From: Streptomyces sp. NBC_00433
GTDB taxonomy: Bacteria; Actinomycetota; Actinomycetes; Streptomycetales; Streptomycetaceae
Reading direction: 5' to 3'
NCBI GenBank assembly: GCA_036015235.1
Contig: CP107926.1
Coordinates: forward strand, 7,293,501 to 7,357,500
DNA: 64,000 nucleotides
Shown here one piece after another: positions 12,491 through 21,823 of the stretch. Every line of letters begins with the position of its first letter. Position 1 is the first letter of the stretch. A model generated the notes under the pieces. It saw only the letters and a list, made by a program, of their open reading frames with translations. It was not told the origin of the DNA and made no database searches. Position numbers and translations under genes: made by a program.

Positions 12491-13861
12491 GTGACGTCCC
12501 GTAGCCCGCGAGACACTCCGCTCCGCCTCGTCCCCCGCCGGCCGCTCACCGCCGCCCGCAGGACCGCGACCACGCGCAGGCCAAGGCCGCCGCGCCCGCC
12601 GGAAGGCACACCCCCGCTGCCGGAACTCGCCCGGCTCGCCCGAGCCGAACTCGCCGCCGCCGTACGGCTCGCACGCTGGGCGGGTACGGGCCCCGGCACC
12701 GCGGGGCCGACCGGCATACTGCCCGCGGACGCGCTCACCGAGGCCGCGGCAGCCCTCGGCCTGACCCCCGGCCAGATCCGCACCGCCTGGGACCGCGCCA
12801 GGCTGTCCGGCCTGATCGAACTGCACGGCGGCACCGCCCGCCCCGGCTGGCGGCTGCGCGCCTGGGACACCGACGACACCGCGGTGCTGCGCGGCTGGGT
12901 CGCGCTCTTCGACGCCTGGTCCCTCGCGCACCCCTTCCTGCCCGGCGACCGCAGCGGCCCCGACCCGGCGCTGGTCGCCGAAGTCGTCGAGGCGGCACCG
13001 CAGTTGCTGTCCTTCCTGCACCTGTCGAACGGCCCGGTGCCGATCGACACGCTGCTCGACCTGCTCCGCCAGCGGGTCGCCGAACTGCGAACAGAACGCC
13101 ATGAGCCGCCCGCCGACGGCGCCGGCGACCCGCTGCCGACGCTGCTCGACTGGACGCTGGAGGCCGCCGTGCGGGTGGGAGCGCTCCGCCCCCGCGACCC
13201 GCAGCGGCCCGACGAGGTCGTGCTCACCGCGCTCGGCAGCTGGGCGGTGTGGGTCAAGCTGGAGCAGATCTGCGTTGCCGCGCAGGGCCCCGCCGGGCAC
13301 ATGGAGCAGTCCGCCGCCACCATGCTCCGCGCCTGCGCCCGCCTGTCTCCTGGCCCCGCGCGGGCCGAATACCGCGCCTGGCTCGCCGCGCGGCCCGTCG
13401 CCCCCGCCGTCGCCGAACTCCTCGACACCGCCCGCGGCGACGACGCGCTGCTGCGCGGCCTGGCCTTCGAGGCGCTGCGTGTCGTCGGCGACCCGGCGGA
13501 GCCGGCGGTACGCGAGGTGGTCTCCGAGCCGGTGCTGCGGCCGTACGCGGTGCTGTGGCTCGCCGAACTCGACGGCGGCGACCCCGACACCGCGACCGGG
13601 CTCCTCACCCGGGAGGAGGCCACGTGGCTGTGGGTCGACACGGCGGCCGCGGTCGCGGACCACGGCGAGGACCATCTGCTGGTCAGCCATCTGGAGACCG
13701 CCGTCCAGGGCTCCGTGCCAGGACTTCTCGAAGAGGTCCGCGACGTCGGCCACCCGCGGACCGTCCAGGTCCTCGTCGCCCTCGCCGCCGCCCACCCCGA
13801 CCCCATCCTGGCCAAGGCCATGCGCAAGGCCGCATTCCAGGTCCACACGGGCGAGGCGTAG
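12491..13861 (+). CDS. Conserved hypothetical protein, HTH/HEAT-like
   Basis: I do not recognise a named family. The 456-residue product has an Arg/Pro-rich N-terminus (residues 1-45), then helical segments including LPADALTEAAAALGLTPGQI, which resembles a winged-helix start, and a C-terminal half of regularly repeating Ala/Leu helices (LLRGLAFEALRVVGDPAEPA, VQVLVALAAAHPDPILAKAM) reminiscent of HEAT repeats. GTG 12491 is preferred; a TTG at 12455 adds 12 residues without support. It follows the hydrolase by 63 bp and may be cotranscribed. Confidence 0.75.
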   Translation: MTSRSPRDTPLRLVPRRPLTAARRTATTRRPRPPRPPEGTPPLPELARLARAELAAAVRLARWAGTGPGTAGPTGILPADALTEAAAALGLTPGQIRTAWDRARLSGLIELHGGTARPGWRLRAWDTDDTAVLRGWVALFDAWSLAHPFLPGDRSGPDPALVAEVVEAAPQLLSFLHLSNGPVPIDTLLDLLRQRVAELRTERHEPPADGAGDPLPTLLDWTLEAAVRVGALRPRDPQRPDEVVLTALGSWAVWVKLEQICVAAQGPAGHMEQSAATMLRACARLSPGPARAEYRAWLAARPVAPAVAELLDTARGDDALLRGLAFEALRVVGDPAEPAVREVVSEPVLRPYAVLWLAELDGGDPDTATGLLTREEATWLWVDTAAAVADHGEDHLLVSHLETAVQGSVPGLLEEVRDVGHPRTVQVLVALAAAHPDPILAKAMRKAAFQVHTGEA

Positions 13862-14160
13862 AGCCTCCCTCGCCCTCACACTGGCGGCCCGTCGTGGCTT
13901 GTCTCGCAGTTCCCGGGGGTACCCCCACGCGCCCTTGAAAAACGCTCACCCTCCAGGGGCGAACGCCTGGCGGCGGAGGACGCAGGACCCAAAGGGGCGC
14001 GGGGAACTGCGCGACCAGCCACCCACGCAGCGGCACTGTGGACTCCGTGACAGCACCCCGCAGGGAGTGGCGGGGAACTGCGCGCGCAGCCCACCACCGG
14101 GCCGCGGGCAAGGGCACCCCCGCGAGGGGGAAGAAGGCGGGCGCCCGGCACGGGCGAAGG
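13862..14160. repeat. Intergenic repeat cluster 2
   Basis: There is no gene here. An inverted copy of the cluster-1 modules occupies about 13,905-14,020: GGGGGTACCCCCACGCGCCC, then an AAAAACGCTCACCCTCCAGGG segment, GGACGCAGGACCCAAAGGGG and GCGCGGGGAACTGCGCGACC. Another GGGGAACTGCGCGCGCAGCC lies near 14,070-14,090. It sits after the conserved hypothetical gene and before the ABC-F regulatory region. Confidence 0.75.
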
Positions 14161-14169
14161 CAGTTGCAT

Positions 14170-14189
14170 GGGGCCAGTAGACTGGCCCC
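14170..14189. promoter_or_regulatory. Perfect 20-bp palindrome at ABC-F promoter
   Basis: GGGGCCAGTAGACTGGCCCC is a perfect palindrome with 9-bp arms and an AG centre. It contains TAGACT (14178-14183), a good actinomycete -10 hexamer, located 7 bp before the ATG of the upstream mini-ORF. A repressor bound here would block the promoter; alternatively the DNA forms a hairpin if a longer transcript crosses it. Function is inferred from position only. Confidence 0.6.
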
Positions 14190-14213
14190 ATGGTTGCACT
14201 GCTCCTCGATTAG
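14190..14213 (+). CDS. Putative leader peptide upstream of ABC-F gene
   Basis: A 7-codon ORF (MVALLLD, then TAG) begins where transcription from the TAGACT -10 element would start, so the message could be leaderless. It ends 67 nt before the GTG of the ABC-F gene. Antibiotic-resistance ABC-F genes are often controlled by ribosome-mediated attenuation through short upstream ORFs, so this peptide is a candidate sensor of stalled ribosomes. Small inverted repeats (GGCG/CGCC and GGCC/GGCC) lie in the spacer. Confidence 0.45.
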   Translation: MVALLLD

Positions 14214-14280
14214 ACCTGGCGCAACGCCGCGACACGCCCACCGGCCGTGAGGCCATTCGTTACGCCATGGAGCCAACCCC

Positions 14281-15879
<1,599 letters not shown>

Positions 15880-16261
15880 CCGGTCGCGGCGCCGCCGACC
15901 TGGGGGGACGCCGGGTGATCATGCGGATTGGATCATTCGGCCCACCGCGGGTCCGTCATCTGTGTGAGTCGGGCTGGTACCCCCCGGGCGGGGCCGCCCG
16001 CGTGGCGGCAGCGCTTGGTGATCAGTGGTGTGACGTCGGCAAACACCTTACCGATGGCCGCTGACCTGCTGGTATTGCGCGGGCTTCGTTCCCGGGTCGG
16101 AATTGGGCGGCGGAAATTTCCCGCCGGGACCCGTTCTTCGCCTCGTATCGCGGCATTCATGTTGCGAATGTCCCGTGACGGACCTTGTCGAATGGGTGGC
16201 CAGGAAGGCGCTTAGGGGTGATCATGAGAGTCCATAGCGCACTTCCCTGGAGGAGGCACGG
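15880..16261. other. Intergenic region before HTH gene
   Basis: No convincing gene is seen in this 382-bp gap. It holds three GTGATCA sites (near 15,915, 16,018 and 16,217), two of them in GGTGATCATG, and a near-palindrome GGCGGAAATTTCCCGCC at about 16,109-16,125 that could be a terminator stem or an operator. The HTH gene's ribosome binding site GGAGGAGG is at its right end. I see no recognisable riboswitch. Confidence 0.4.
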
Positions 16262-16483
16262 GTGGCCGAGACTCTGAAGAAGGGCAGCCGGGTGACCGGC
16301 GCCGCGCGCGAGAAGCTCGCGGCGGACCTGAAGAAGAAGTACGACTCCGGTGCGAGTATCCGGGCACTGGCCGAGGAGACCGGCCGGTCCTATGGATTCG
16401 TGCACCGGATGCTCAGCGAGTCCGGCGTGACCCTGCGCGGACGCGGCGGGGCGACCAGGGGCAAGAAGGCGGTCACGGCCTGA
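16262..16483 (+). CDS. Small helix-turn-helix DNA-binding protein
   Basis: The 73-residue basic protein contains a homeodomain-like/resolvase-type HTH (about residues 28-60; IRALAEETGRSYGFVHRMLS) followed by a Gly/Arg/Lys-rich tail. Basic residues at both ends (KKGSR, RGGATRGKK) fit DNA binding. The GTG start has a strong GGAGGAGG site. It resembles small single-domain HTH proteins conserved in Streptomyces; the target and role are unknown. There is no neighbour in the same operon apart from possible read-through to the enoyl-CoA hydratase gene 120 bp downstream. Confidence 0.85.
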   Translation: MAETLKKGSRVTGAAREKLAADLKKKYDSGASIRALAEETGRSYGFVHRMLSESGVTLRGRGGATRGKKAVTA

Positions 16484-16553
16484 GCCGGCCCTGACGTCCT
16501 GATGCCGACGGGCGGGCATCTCCCGCACCCAGCGGGTCGGCGTGCCGCACGGA

Positions 16554-16576
16554 TGGTTACTCTTCGGTAGTAACCA
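16554..16576. promoter_or_regulatory. Inverted repeat upstream of enoyl-CoA hydratase
   Basis: TGGTTACT and AGTAACCA form 8-bp perfect arms around a 7-base centre (CTTCGGT), 27 bp before the start codon. The TTACT..AGTAA spacing is like operators of TetR-family regulators of acyl-CoA metabolism in actinobacteria. The regulator is not encoded next door. The identity of the binding protein is inference. Confidence 0.55.
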
Positions 16577-16603
16577 AGTCCGCGGTCCGCTCGGAGGTGC
16601 CCG

Positions 16604-17401
16604 ATGCCCGATGACAAGATCCTGCTCGAACACGACGGAGTCCGGCTGGTCCTGGACGGCACCGGCACCGTCGCCACCATCACCCTGTGCAACCCGGCCA
16701 AGCGCAACGCCCAGTCGCCTGCCTTGTGGGAGGCGCTGATCGAGGCGGGCCGGCTGCTGCCGGGGCAGGTACGGGTCGCGGTGCTGCGCGCCGAGGGGCC
16801 GTCCTTCTCCGCCGGTCTCGACCGGAAGGCGTTCACACCCGAGGGCTTCGACGGCGGTCCGTCGTTCCTGGAACTCGGGCGCGGATCCGAGGCCGACCTC
16901 GACGCGACCATCGCCATGTACCAGCAGGCCTTCACCTGGTGGCGGCGCACCGACCTGATCACGGTCGCCGCCGTCCAGGGGCATGCCATCGGGGCCGGCT
17001 TCCAGCTCGCGCTGGCCTGCGACCTGCGGGTGTGCGCCGACGACGTGCGGTTCGCCATGCGCGAGACCGGCCTCGGGCTCGTCCCCGACCTGACCGGCAC
17101 CAAGCCGCTCGCCGAGCTGGTCGGATACGGCCGCGCGCTGGAGATCTGCGTCACCGGGCGCTACGTGCACGCCGAGGAGGCCGAGCGCACCGGCCTGGCC
17201 AACCTGGTCGTGCCCGCCGCCGAGCTGGACGCCGCCGTCGCCGACCTGGCCGCCGCCCTGCTGGCCCCGCCGCGCGACGCCGTCAACGAGACCAAGGCGC
17301 TGCTGCGTACTGCCCTGTCCCACACCGAGGCCGACCAGTTCGCGGCCGAGCGCGCCGCCCAGGCCCGCAGGCTGCGCAGCCTGACCGGCGCGGCGGAGTA
17401 G
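16604..17401 (+). CDS. Enoyl-CoA hydratase/isomerase family protein
   Basis: This is a 265-residue crotonase-fold enzyme. Oxyanion-hole segments are visible: FSAGLDRKAF after the first strand, and VQGHAIGAGFQLALACDLRVCADD in the core. MRETGLGLVPDLTG occupies the position where classical hydratases have their second catalytic Glu. It probably acts on an unsaturated or branched acyl-CoA. The ATG has GGAGGTG 7 nt upstream. An inverted repeat upstream suggests control by a TetR-like repressor. Confidence 0.88.
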   Translation: MPDDKILLEHDGVRLVLDGTGTVATITLCNPAKRNAQSPALWEALIEAGRLLPGQVRVAVLRAEGPSFSAGLDRKAFTPEGFDGGPSFLELGRGSEADLDATIAMYQQAFTWWRRTDLITVAAVQGHAIGAGFQLALACDLRVCADDVRFAMRETGLGLVPDLTGTKPLAELVGYGRALEICVTGRYVHAEEAERTGLANLVVPAAELDAAVADLAAALLAPPRDAVNETKALLRTALSHTEADQFAAERAAQARRLRSLTGAAE

Positions 17402-17421
17402 CGCCCGGCGCGGCCGCGCGG

Positions 17422-18180
17422 TCAGTGCGTGTCGGTCACCACGACCGCCGTCGTCACCGGCCCGGGGGCGCCCGCCGCCGCCACCGGGGCGATCGCCGCC
17501 GTCACCGCCCGAGCCACCGCGAACGGGCGGTGGCCCGCCGCCACCGCGAACTGCAGCTGTACGCGGCGGCCCGCCGGGCCCTCCGCGTCCGCCGCGGTGT
17601 CGCGGACCCGGACACCGCTGCCGAGGCCGGCCAGCCGCCGGGTCAGCCGCAGCACCCCGGGCACGGCCAGCGCGGCGGCCGCCACCAGGGCCGCGGGGGC
17701 GCCGGCGGCCGGGGCGTCGGCCAGCTCCCGCGCCGCGTCGCCGTCGTCCACCACCACGCCTTCCAGCACCGGATCGGCCGCCGCCCCGCCGTCGAGCAGC
17801 CCGGTGACCTCCAGATCGACCGAGTGGACGGGCACCCCGAGCCAGTCCTCGGCCGTCGCCCACAGCGCGGCCCGCAGCCGCTCCGCGGTGCGCGGCAGCG
17901 GGTCGTCGAGCCCGGCCTCGAAGTCCGCGGTGATCCGCAGCGGCCGGTAGGGCAGCGCGCCCACCGGCGCGGCGCCGCCCGGCCGTCCGGGCTCGGACGC
18001 CTCCCCGTCCAGTGCCAGGTCCACCGCCCCCAGCCGTACGCCGCCGACGCCGTCCGCGGCCCGCCGCAGGGCGCCGACAGCGGCGCTCTCGGTGATCCAG
18101 GCGGCGTCCGCGGCCTCGCCGAGCGGAAGGAGCCGCCCCAATGCCACCTGCTCCCTGACGGTCCTGGCCAGTCGGTCCAT
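17422..18180 (-). CDS. Asp23-operon companion protein (P10-like annotation group)
   Basis: The 252-residue protein is Ala/Gly-rich with alternating hydrophobic strands and no signal peptide or membrane segment. Homologues next to Asp23/Gls24 genes in Streptomyces carry the uninformative name 'nucleopolyhedrovirus P10 family protein'. The N-terminal half (SAAVGALRRAADGVGGVRLGAVDL) and the middle (ATAEDWLGVPVHSVDLEVTGL) resemble Asp23-like strand-helix units, hinting at a duplicated Asp23 fold. It is divergent from the Asp23 operon, which suggests a shared control region at 18,181-18,323. The function is unknown. A GTG two codons upstream is an alternative start. Confidence 0.75.
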   Translation of the reverse strand: MDRLARTVREQVALGRLLPLGEAADAAWITESAAVGALRRAADGVGGVRLGAVDLALDGEASEPGRPGGAAPVGALPYRPLRITADFEAGLDDPLPRTAERLRAALWATAEDWLGVPVHSVDLEVTGLLDGGAAADPVLEGVVVDDGDAARELADAPAAGAPAALVAAAALAVPGVLRLTRRLAGLGSGVRVRDTAADAEGPAGRRVQLQFAVAAGHRPFAVARAVTAAIAPVAAAGAPGPVTTAVVVTDTH

Positions 18181-18323
18181 GGTCACCGGGTCTCATCGCC
18201 TTCCGATGTGCCGACCACTCGGATGGGGGGCGGCCGTCCCCTCTGGGTGCATCCCCGCAGCGCTTCCGGGCATGCCCGTTTAGTGTGGTGCACGGAGCAG
18301 CCCAGACGAAGGGACGACTCGCG

Positions 18324-18830
18324 ATGACGGACAGCACGCAGCACAACCGGCCGGAGCCCGAGGGCTCGTCGATAACAGCGGAGAGCGGCAGGACCCTCGA
18401 CAAGGGCAACGTCGGCTCGGGCCGCAAGGCACTCGGCGACCCCGCGAGCCGCGGCCGCACCACGATCGCCGACGGCGTGGTCGAGAAGATCGCCGGACTC
18501 GCGGCCCGTGACGTGGTGGGCGTGCACGCGATGGGCACCGGACTGTCCCGCACGTTCGGTGCGGTACGCGACCGGGTCCCCGGCAGCACCCGCTCGGTGA
18601 CCCGCGGCGTCAAGGCCGAGGTGGGCGAGGTGCAGACCGCGCTCGACCTGGACATCGTCGTGGAGTACGGCGTGTCCATCGTCGAAGTCGCCCGCGCGGT
18701 GCGGGAGAACGTGATCGCGGCGGTCGAGCGGATGACCGGGCTCGAAGTCGTCGAGGTCAATGTCGCGGTCGGCGACGTGAAGTTGCCCGACGAGGACGAT
18801 GATGACGACCGTGAGCAGCGGGTCCAGTAG
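18324..18830 (+). CDS. Asp23/Gls24 family envelope stress response protein
   Basis: The 168-residue protein has a disordered N-terminus (about 1-50) and the Asp23 domain: TTIADGVVEKIAGLAARDVVGVHAM, then LDIVVEYGVSIVEVARAVRENV and VERMTGLEVVEVNVAVGDV. It ends in an acidic tail (DEDDDDD). In Firmicutes Asp23 coats the inner face of the membrane through AmaP and is linked to cell-wall stress. Here it heads a five-gene operon ending in AmaP. I chose the ATG at 18,324 with AAGGGAC upstream over an in-frame ATG 13 codons earlier. Confidence 0.93.
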   Translation: MTDSTQHNRPEPEGSSITAESGRTLDKGNVGSGRKALGDPASRGRTTIADGVVEKIAGLAARDVVGVHAMGTGLSRTFGAVRDRVPGSTRSVTRGVKAEVGEVQTALDLDIVVEYGVSIVEVARAVRENVIAAVERMTGLEVVEVNVAVGDVKLPDEDDDDDREQRVQ

Positions 18831-18903
18831 TGGGACCGGGGCGGCACACCGGCCCTGAGACGCGGCCCGCGGCGGTGCGGGCGGGCGCAGCCGAACGGAC
18901 GGG

Positions 18904-19113
18904 ATGCGAACGATGAGCATGGCGGTGATCGGCCTGGTGGCCGGAATGGCACTGGGGTTCGCCGGGTATTTCGGCGGCTTCGGCGCCTTCCTCGTAGTGG
19001 CACTGCTCGGTGCCGTCGGCTTCGTGGCGGGCAAGTTCTTCGACGGCGACCTCGAAGCCGGGGACTTCTTCCGCACGCGTGACCGCGACCGTGACCGGGA
19101 CCGGCGGCGCTGA
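18904..19113 (+). CDS. Small membrane protein of the Asp23 operon (DUF2273-like)
   Basis: The 69-residue protein consists of two closely spaced Gly-rich transmembrane helices (about residues 5-43) and a striking C-terminal tail of alternating Arg/Asp residues (RTRDRDRDRDRRR). It matches the small DUF2273-type membrane proteins that accompany Asp23. Its stop overlaps the start of the next gene (TGATG). An alternative ATG three codons in (MSMAV) is possible. It may help tether Asp23 proteins to the membrane. Confidence 0.8.
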   Translation: MRTMSMAVIGLVAGMALGFAGYFGGFGAFLVVALLGAVGFVAGKFFDGDLEAGDFFRTRDRDRDRDRRR

Positions 19114-19481
19114 TGGCCTCAGCCGTGCCCGGCCAACTGCCCCCCGCCGACCGCGGCGCGCTGCGGATCGCCGACCGGGTGGTCGCCAAGATCGCAGCCC
19201 AGGCGGCGGGTGAGGTGCTGGCCGACGCGCCGGGCGCGGACCTGGTGCCGGACGACGCCCAGCCGCACGCCTCCGTGTCGGTACGCAAGGACACCGCCAG
19301 GCTGCGGCTGGCGCTCGAACTGGGCTACCCGGCGAACATCGGGGCGGTGTGCCACACGATCCGGCGCCACGTCACCGGCAAGGTCGAGGCGTTGACGGGT
19401 ATGGATGTACCCGAGGTGGCCATCGAGGTCGAGCGGCTGCACTCGGCGGCGACGCGCCGCAAGGAGGGGAGGGTCGAATGA
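19113..19481 (+). CDS. Second Asp23/Gls24-like protein
   Basis: The 122-residue protein is a shorter paralogue of the first Asp23 protein: RIADRVVAKIAAQAAGEVL corresponds to the opening helix, and GYPANIGAVCHTIRRHVTGKVEALTGMDVPEVAIEVERL to the closing strand-helix-strand. Its start overlaps the upstream stop by one base and its stop overlaps the next start (ATGA), so the genes are translationally coupled. Two Asp23 paralogues per operon would allow mixed assemblies at the membrane; that is inference. Confidence 0.88.
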   Translation: MASAVPGQLPPADRGALRIADRVVAKIAAQAAGEVLADAPGADLVPDDAQPHASVSVRKDTARLRLALELGYPANIGAVCHTIRRHVTGKVEALTGMDVPEVAIEVERLHSAATRRKEGRVE

Positions 19482-20170
19482 GCGACGACGAGGGCAGCCA
19501 CCTCTACCGCGAGCAGGACCCGACCAGGTCCAATGCCGAGAACGCCCGCGTGAGCATGGCCAAAGAGCCCGAGATCGAGCCGTACGCGGTCACGTTCGGC
19601 CTGCCGGGCGGCGGCCAGGGCCCCAAGGTCCGCCGCTTCTGGTCCGGCCGCCGCATCCCCGCGGCGCTGACCGCCGCGGTGCTGTTCGGACTCGCCGGAC
19701 TCTTCCTCTACGACATCGCCTCGGTCCGCGCCGACCGCAAGGCGATGCGGTGGCGTGTCAGCCTCGCCCACCAGCTCGCCACCCGGCACCTGGAAGACGT
19801 CTGGATCATCCTCGGCGCCTCCGTGGCCGCCGCGCTCGGCCTGTGGCTGCTCATCCTCGCCCTCACCCCCGGCGAGCGACAGGTGCTGCCGATGGCCCGC
19901 AGCGGATCGGCCGGCGTCCGCGCGGGACTCGACCGGCACGCCGCCGAACTGGTGCTGCGCGACCGGGCGATGGAGGTCTCCGGGGTGCGCACGGCCAAGG
20001 TCGACGTCGGCCGCCGCAAGATCAAGGCCCGCGCCACCTCGCACTTCCGCGAACTCGAGGAAGTGCGCTCCGACCTGACAACCGCGCTCGGCCAGGCCGT
20101 ACGCCAGCTGGGCCTGTCCAGGTCGCCGCACCTGAGCATCCACCTCCAGCGGGCCGAGAAGAAGGGGTGA
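19478..20170 (+). CDS. DUF6286-like two-TM protein of the Asp23 operon
   Basis: The 230-residue protein has a hydrophilic N-terminus (1-65), two membrane helices (about 66-86 and 110-131) and a C-terminal domain rich in Arg/Asp. That domain (VRAGLDRHAAELVLRDRAME and HFRELEEVRSDLTTALGQAV) has the alternation of an Asp23/AmaP-like cytoplasmic module. The start ATG overlaps the upstream gene. Similar proteins are annotated DUF6286 in Streptomyces. It is probably part of a membrane platform for the Asp23 proteins. Confidence 0.82.
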   Translation: MSDDEGSHLYREQDPTRSNAENARVSMAKEPEIEPYAVTFGLPGGGQGPKVRRFWSGRRIPAALTAAVLFGLAGLFLYDIASVRADRKAMRWRVSLAHQLATRHLEDVWIILGASVAAALGLWLLILALTPGERQVLPMARSGSAGVRAGLDRHAAELVLRDRAMEVSGVRTAKVDVGRRKIKARATSHFRELEEVRSDLTTALGQAVRQLGLSRSPHLSIHLQRAEKKG

Positions 20171-20177
20171 CAGGGCG

Positions 20178-20774
20178 ATGCGCACCACGTTCAACCGGGT
20201 CATGCTCGGGCTGACCGGCCTGGTCCTCCTGGTGGTCGGCCTGTCCGTGCTGGTCGGCGGCCTCGACCTGCAACGCCACTGGGATTTCACGATGCCCGAC
20301 TGGTGGCCCTTCAGCGGCCCCAAGGACGTCCTGCTCTCCGAGCACAACAGGACCCGCTACCGCTCCGACGGCTGGTGGTGGCCGGTGGTCTTCGTCGTGC
20401 TCGGCGTGCTCTTCGTGGGCGCCCTGTGGTGGCTGCTGGCCCAGGCCCGCACCAGGCGGCTGCGGCAGATCAGGATCGACAGCGGCGACGGCCAGGGCGC
20501 GCTGCTGCGCGGGCGGGCGCTGGAGAATGTGCTGCGCTCCGAGTCCGAGGCGTATGACGGGGTCGAGTGGTCCAACGCGGTGCTCGGTGGGCGGCGGGGG
20601 GCGCCCGAGGCGCGCCTCGTGCTGGGGCTCGCCCCGCATGCCACCCCCGAGGATGTTGTCGCCGGGCTCGACGCGGAGGTCCTCGAACACGCCCGCGCGT
20701 CGGCCGGGCTTCCCGGCCTTCCCGCGGAGGCGCGCCTCCGCGCGGTCCGCCACCGTGCGGCCAGGGTCTCCTGA
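20178..20774 (+). CDS. amaP: Alkaline shock response membrane anchor AmaP
   Basis: The 198-residue protein has two membrane helices (about 10-30 and 67-88) separated by a short outer loop rich in Trp, followed by a cytoplasmic domain with the AmaP/Asp23-like pattern (IRIDSGDGQGALLRGRALENVL). It is the last gene of the Asp23 operon, 7 bp after the DUF6286-like gene. In Staphylococcus AmaP recruits Asp23 to the membrane, and the gene order here supports the same relationship. Confidence 0.88.
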   Translation: MRTTFNRVMLGLTGLVLLVVGLSVLVGGLDLQRHWDFTMPDWWPFSGPKDVLLSEHNRTRYRSDGWWWPVVFVVLGVLFVGALWWLLAQARTRRLRQIRIDSGDGQGALLRGRALENVLRSESEAYDGVEWSNAVLGGRRGAPEARLVLGLAPHATPEDVVAGLDAEVLEHARASAGLPGLPAEARLRAVRHRAARVS

Positions 20775-20779
20775 CCCCG

Positions 20780-21055
20780 CCCGCCCTTCTTCCCGGGGTG
20801 CCCCCGCGCCCTGCCACTTCCCCAGGCGGTGGGCTGGTCGCGCAGTTCTCCCCCAGAGCTTCGCCTGGGGGTACCCCCACGCGCCCCTGAGGTCCTGCCC
20901 CTTGCGGTGCGTTGCTTGTCTGCGACGCCATCGTGGCGGGGCGCGCAGTTCCCCGCGCCCCTTTGGGCCTGCGTCCTCCTGCGCCCGGCGTTCGCCCCTG
21001 GAGGGTAAGCGTCTTTCAGGGGCGCGGGGGGTACCCTCACGCGAAGCGCGGCGCA
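20780..21055. repeat. Intergenic repeat cluster 3
   Basis: This convergent gap between the amaP and SDR genes holds GTCGCGCAGTTCTCCCCCAG, AGCTTCGCCTGGGGGTACCC, GCGCGCAGTTCCCCGCGCCC, CTGCGTCCTCCTGCGCC and GTTCGCCCCTGGAGGGTAAG with CTTTCAGGGGCGCG. These are the same modules as clusters 1, 2 and 4. CCCCCAG/CTGGGGG and GCGCAGTTCCCCGCGCC can form stems and may terminate both converging operons. Confidence 0.75.
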
Positions 21056-21058
21056 AGG

Positions 21059-21820
21059 TCAGAGGGGGCGTTGGGTGCCGCCGTCGACGGGGAGCATGAC
21101 GCCGGTCAGGAAGGACGCCGCCGGGGAGAGAAGGAACGCGGCGGCCCGGCCGAACTCGGCCGGGGAACCGTACCGCCGCAGCGGAATGCGCTCGACGTGC
21201 CGCGCCCGCGCTGCCGCGGGATCCCCCCCGACCGCATCCAGCTCGCGCACGCGATCCGTGTCGATGCGGGACGGAAGCAGCCCGACGACACGGATCCCGC
21301 GGGGACCGACCTCCGCGGCGAGGGTCTTGGCGTAGCCGGCCAGCCCCGGCCGCAGGCCGTTGGAGATCGCCAACCCGGGGATGGGCTCGTGGACCGAGCC
21401 GGAGAGCACGAAGCCGATGACCCCGCCGTCACCGAGACATTCCGCGGCGGCCCGCGCCAGCCGCACCGCTCCGAGGAAGACCGACTCGAAGGCGGCCTGC
21501 CACTGCTCGTCGCCGACGTCTGCGGCCGCGCCCGGCGGCGGCCCGCCGACGCTGATCAGCACGCCGTCGACCGTGCCGAAGCGGGTCCTGGCGGTGGCCA
21601 GCAGCAACTGCGCCGTCGCGGGGTCGGCGTTGTCCGCGACGACGCCCAGCGCCCGCTCGGGCCCGCCGAGTTCCGCCGCGGCCGCGTCGACGGTGGCCGC
21701 GGTGCGCCCGGAGAGCACCACCTTCGCGCCCTCGGCGGCGAGTTCGCGGGCCGCGGCGAGGCCGAGGCCGCGGCCGCCGCCGGTGACCACGTAGACCCGG
21801 TCCTTGAGTCCGAGGTCCAT
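21059..21820 (-). CDS. SDR-family protein with altered catalytic residues
   Basis: The 253-residue protein has the SDR cofactor site TGGGRGLG at residues 13-20 and ends with the usual FLTGVMLPVDGG. The catalytic YxxxK segment is replaced: aligned with FabG of this window (YAASK), the sequence reads SNGLR, giving Ser for Tyr and Arg for Lys. It may be a non-classical dehydrogenase or a non-catalytic binding protein; related SDRs with this change exist in actinobacteria. The gene lies three bases after GH15 in the same operon. Confidence 0.85.
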   Translation of the reverse strand: MDLGLKDRVYVVTGGGRGLGLAAARELAAEGAKVVLSGRTAATVDAAAAELGGPERALGVVADNADPATAQLLLATARTRFGTVDGVLISVGGPPPGAAADVGDEQWQAAFESVFLGAVRLARAAAECLGDGGVIGFVLSGSVHEPIPGLAISNGLRPGLAGYAKTLAAEVGPRGIRVVGLLPSRIDTDRVRELDAVGGDPAAARARHVERIPLRRYGSPAEFGRAAAFLLSPAASFLTGVMLPVDGGTQRPL

Positions 21821-21823
21821 GGC

